Assembly: GCA_012514615.1 (NCBI GenBank)
Contig: JAAYZY010000501.1
Span: 1 to 6,751 of the forward strand
Length of the DNA stretch: 6,751 nt
Direction: 5' to 3'
Source of the DNA: Chloroflexota bacterium
GTDB taxonomy: Bacteria; Chloroflexota; Anaerolineae; DTPP01
Shown here: one piece after another, positions 6,493 through 6,751 of the stretch
Position numbering within the stretch: the stretch's first letter is position 1
How the letters are laid out: the number at the start of each line of letters is the position of its first letter
The notes under the pieces: generated by a model
Database searches by the model: none
Seen by the model: the letters and a program-made list of their open reading frames with translations, nothing else
What the model was told of the DNA's origin: nothing
Program-made: the position numbers and the translations under genes

Positions 6493-6521
6493 TTTATAGC
6501 ATAGCAGGGGGTGTGCAACAA
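6493..6521 (-). promoter_or_regulatory. Promoter of the HEAT-protein/tatA operon
   Basis: On the minus strand, TTGTTG (6521-6516), a 17-bp spacer and TATAAA (6498-6493) form a sigma70-type promoter. TGC directly before the -10 box makes it an extended -10. Six bases separate the -10 box from the GTG at 6486, so transcription should start at or next to the start codon. Confidence 0.65.
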
Positions 6522-6571
6522 GTCGGCCCAAGCCGGCGCGCTGCCTCTCCTCGCTTCCGGCCCTGTAGCAC

Positions 6572-6599
6572 TTGATTTTATGGCAACTTGTGGTACAAT
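6572..6599 (+). promoter_or_regulatory. Promoter of the tyrosine recombinase gene
   Basis: TTGATT (6572-6577), a 16-bp spacer and TACAAT (6594-6599) form a good sigma70-type promoter in a local AT-rich patch. The expected start is near 6606, giving a leader of about 84 bases to the ATG at 6690. It points away from the HEAT-gene promoter; the two -35 boxes are 50 bp apart. Confidence 0.6.
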
Positions 6600-6675
6600 A
6601 GAGGTGTACTGGGGGGAATGGCCGTGCGCATGGCGTCCGGCTTCCTGGCCGCACCACGCGCGTTCTTCGGAGCAG

Positions 6676-6681
6676 AAGGGG
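6676..6681 (+). promoter_or_regulatory. Ribosome binding site of the recombinase gene
   Basis: AAGGGG stands 8 bases before ATG 6690. The ATG at 6682 directly follows it and is in another frame that stops at 6717, so it is not a competing start. Confidence 0.55.
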
Positions 6682-6689
6682 ATGTACCT

Positions 6690-6751
6690 ATGGAGCCAAA
6701 GGTCGCAGATTTCCTAGAGTATCTTGCCAGCGAAAAGGGCTATTCGGCCAA
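6690..6751 (+). CDS. N-terminus of a XerC/XerD-type tyrosine recombinase (3' partial)
   Basis: Only the first 20 codons are inside the window: MEPKVADFLEYLASEKGYSA, with the next codon starting AA (Asn or Lys). The pattern F-L-x-Y-L-x-x-E-K-G-Y-S-(A)-(N) matches the first helix of the SAM-like core-binding domain of Xer recombinases, which bind dif-type sites and resolve chromosome dimers. It also occurs in related phage-type integrases. The catalytic Arg-His-Tyr domain is outside, so XerC, XerD and other integrases cannot be told apart. ATG 6690 has a Shine-Dalgarno and fits the usual family N-terminus. In-frame ATGs at 6618 and 6630 and a GTG at 6624 would add up to 24 residues without a stop. 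It has its own promoter and diverges from the HEAT/tatA operon. Confidence 0.75.
   Translation, partial: MEPKVADFLEYLASEKGYSA

Noticed and set aside
6487..6657. 57-codon N-terminal extension of the HEAT-repeat protein
   Set aside because: The frame is open, but this stretch contains the promoters for both divergent genes, and its translation is Cys/Pro/Arg-rich and unlike the helical protein that follows.

Overview
The window is a stretch of very GC-rich, densely packed bacterial chromosome with two converging gene groups and the start of a third, divergent gene. Several things point to the Chloroflexota (Anaerolineae/Caldilineae-like), though this is an inference from protein style, not a search result: a GT39-type membrane glycosyltransferase with a C-terminal beta-rich domain, a HEAT-repeat protein, a minimal TatA, GTG and TTG starts, and TATAAT-like promoters in otherwise GC-rich DNA. 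There is no rRNA, tRNA, CRISPR array, insertion sequence or phage gene.

Left half, plus strand (1-4473): the C-terminal end of a protein resembling a cell-wall-binding-repeat domain. Its stop codon lies inside the Shine-Dalgarno of a 688-residue GT-C/family 39 glycosyltransferase. After a 97-bp gap that holds a TATAAT box comes a membrane-anchored alpha/beta hydrolase (GTG start at 2526), then a complete Ntn-type isoaspartyl peptidase/L-asparaginase (3574-4473). The first two genes look co-transcribed. The hydrolase probably has its own promoter and the asparaginase may follow from it. No shared pathway is evident beyond a loose cell-envelope and peptide-turnover theme.

Middle (4474-4690): a convergent intergenic region with a perfect 11-bp inverted repeat, a likely shared terminator, plus a weaker imperfect hairpin.

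Right half, minus strand (6486-4691): a two-gene operon made of a 538-residue HEAT-repeat protein and a TatA-family twin-arginine translocation protein. Their stop and start codons overlap in TTGA, and the TatA TTG start has a perfect AGGAGG. The promoter in front of the HEAT gene places the expected transcription start on, or within a base or so of, its GTG, so this mRNA may be leaderless.

Far right, plus strand (6690-6751): the first 20 codons of what looks like a XerC/XerD-type tyrosine recombinase, behind its own TTGATT-16-TACAAT promoter. The 203-bp divergent region (6487-6689) therefore carries two back-to-back promoters.

I do not see a clear undescribed multi-gene system. The most distinctive signal is the tightly coupled HEAT-protein/TatA pair, with its probable leaderless start and an unrecognised C-terminal half in the HEAT protein.
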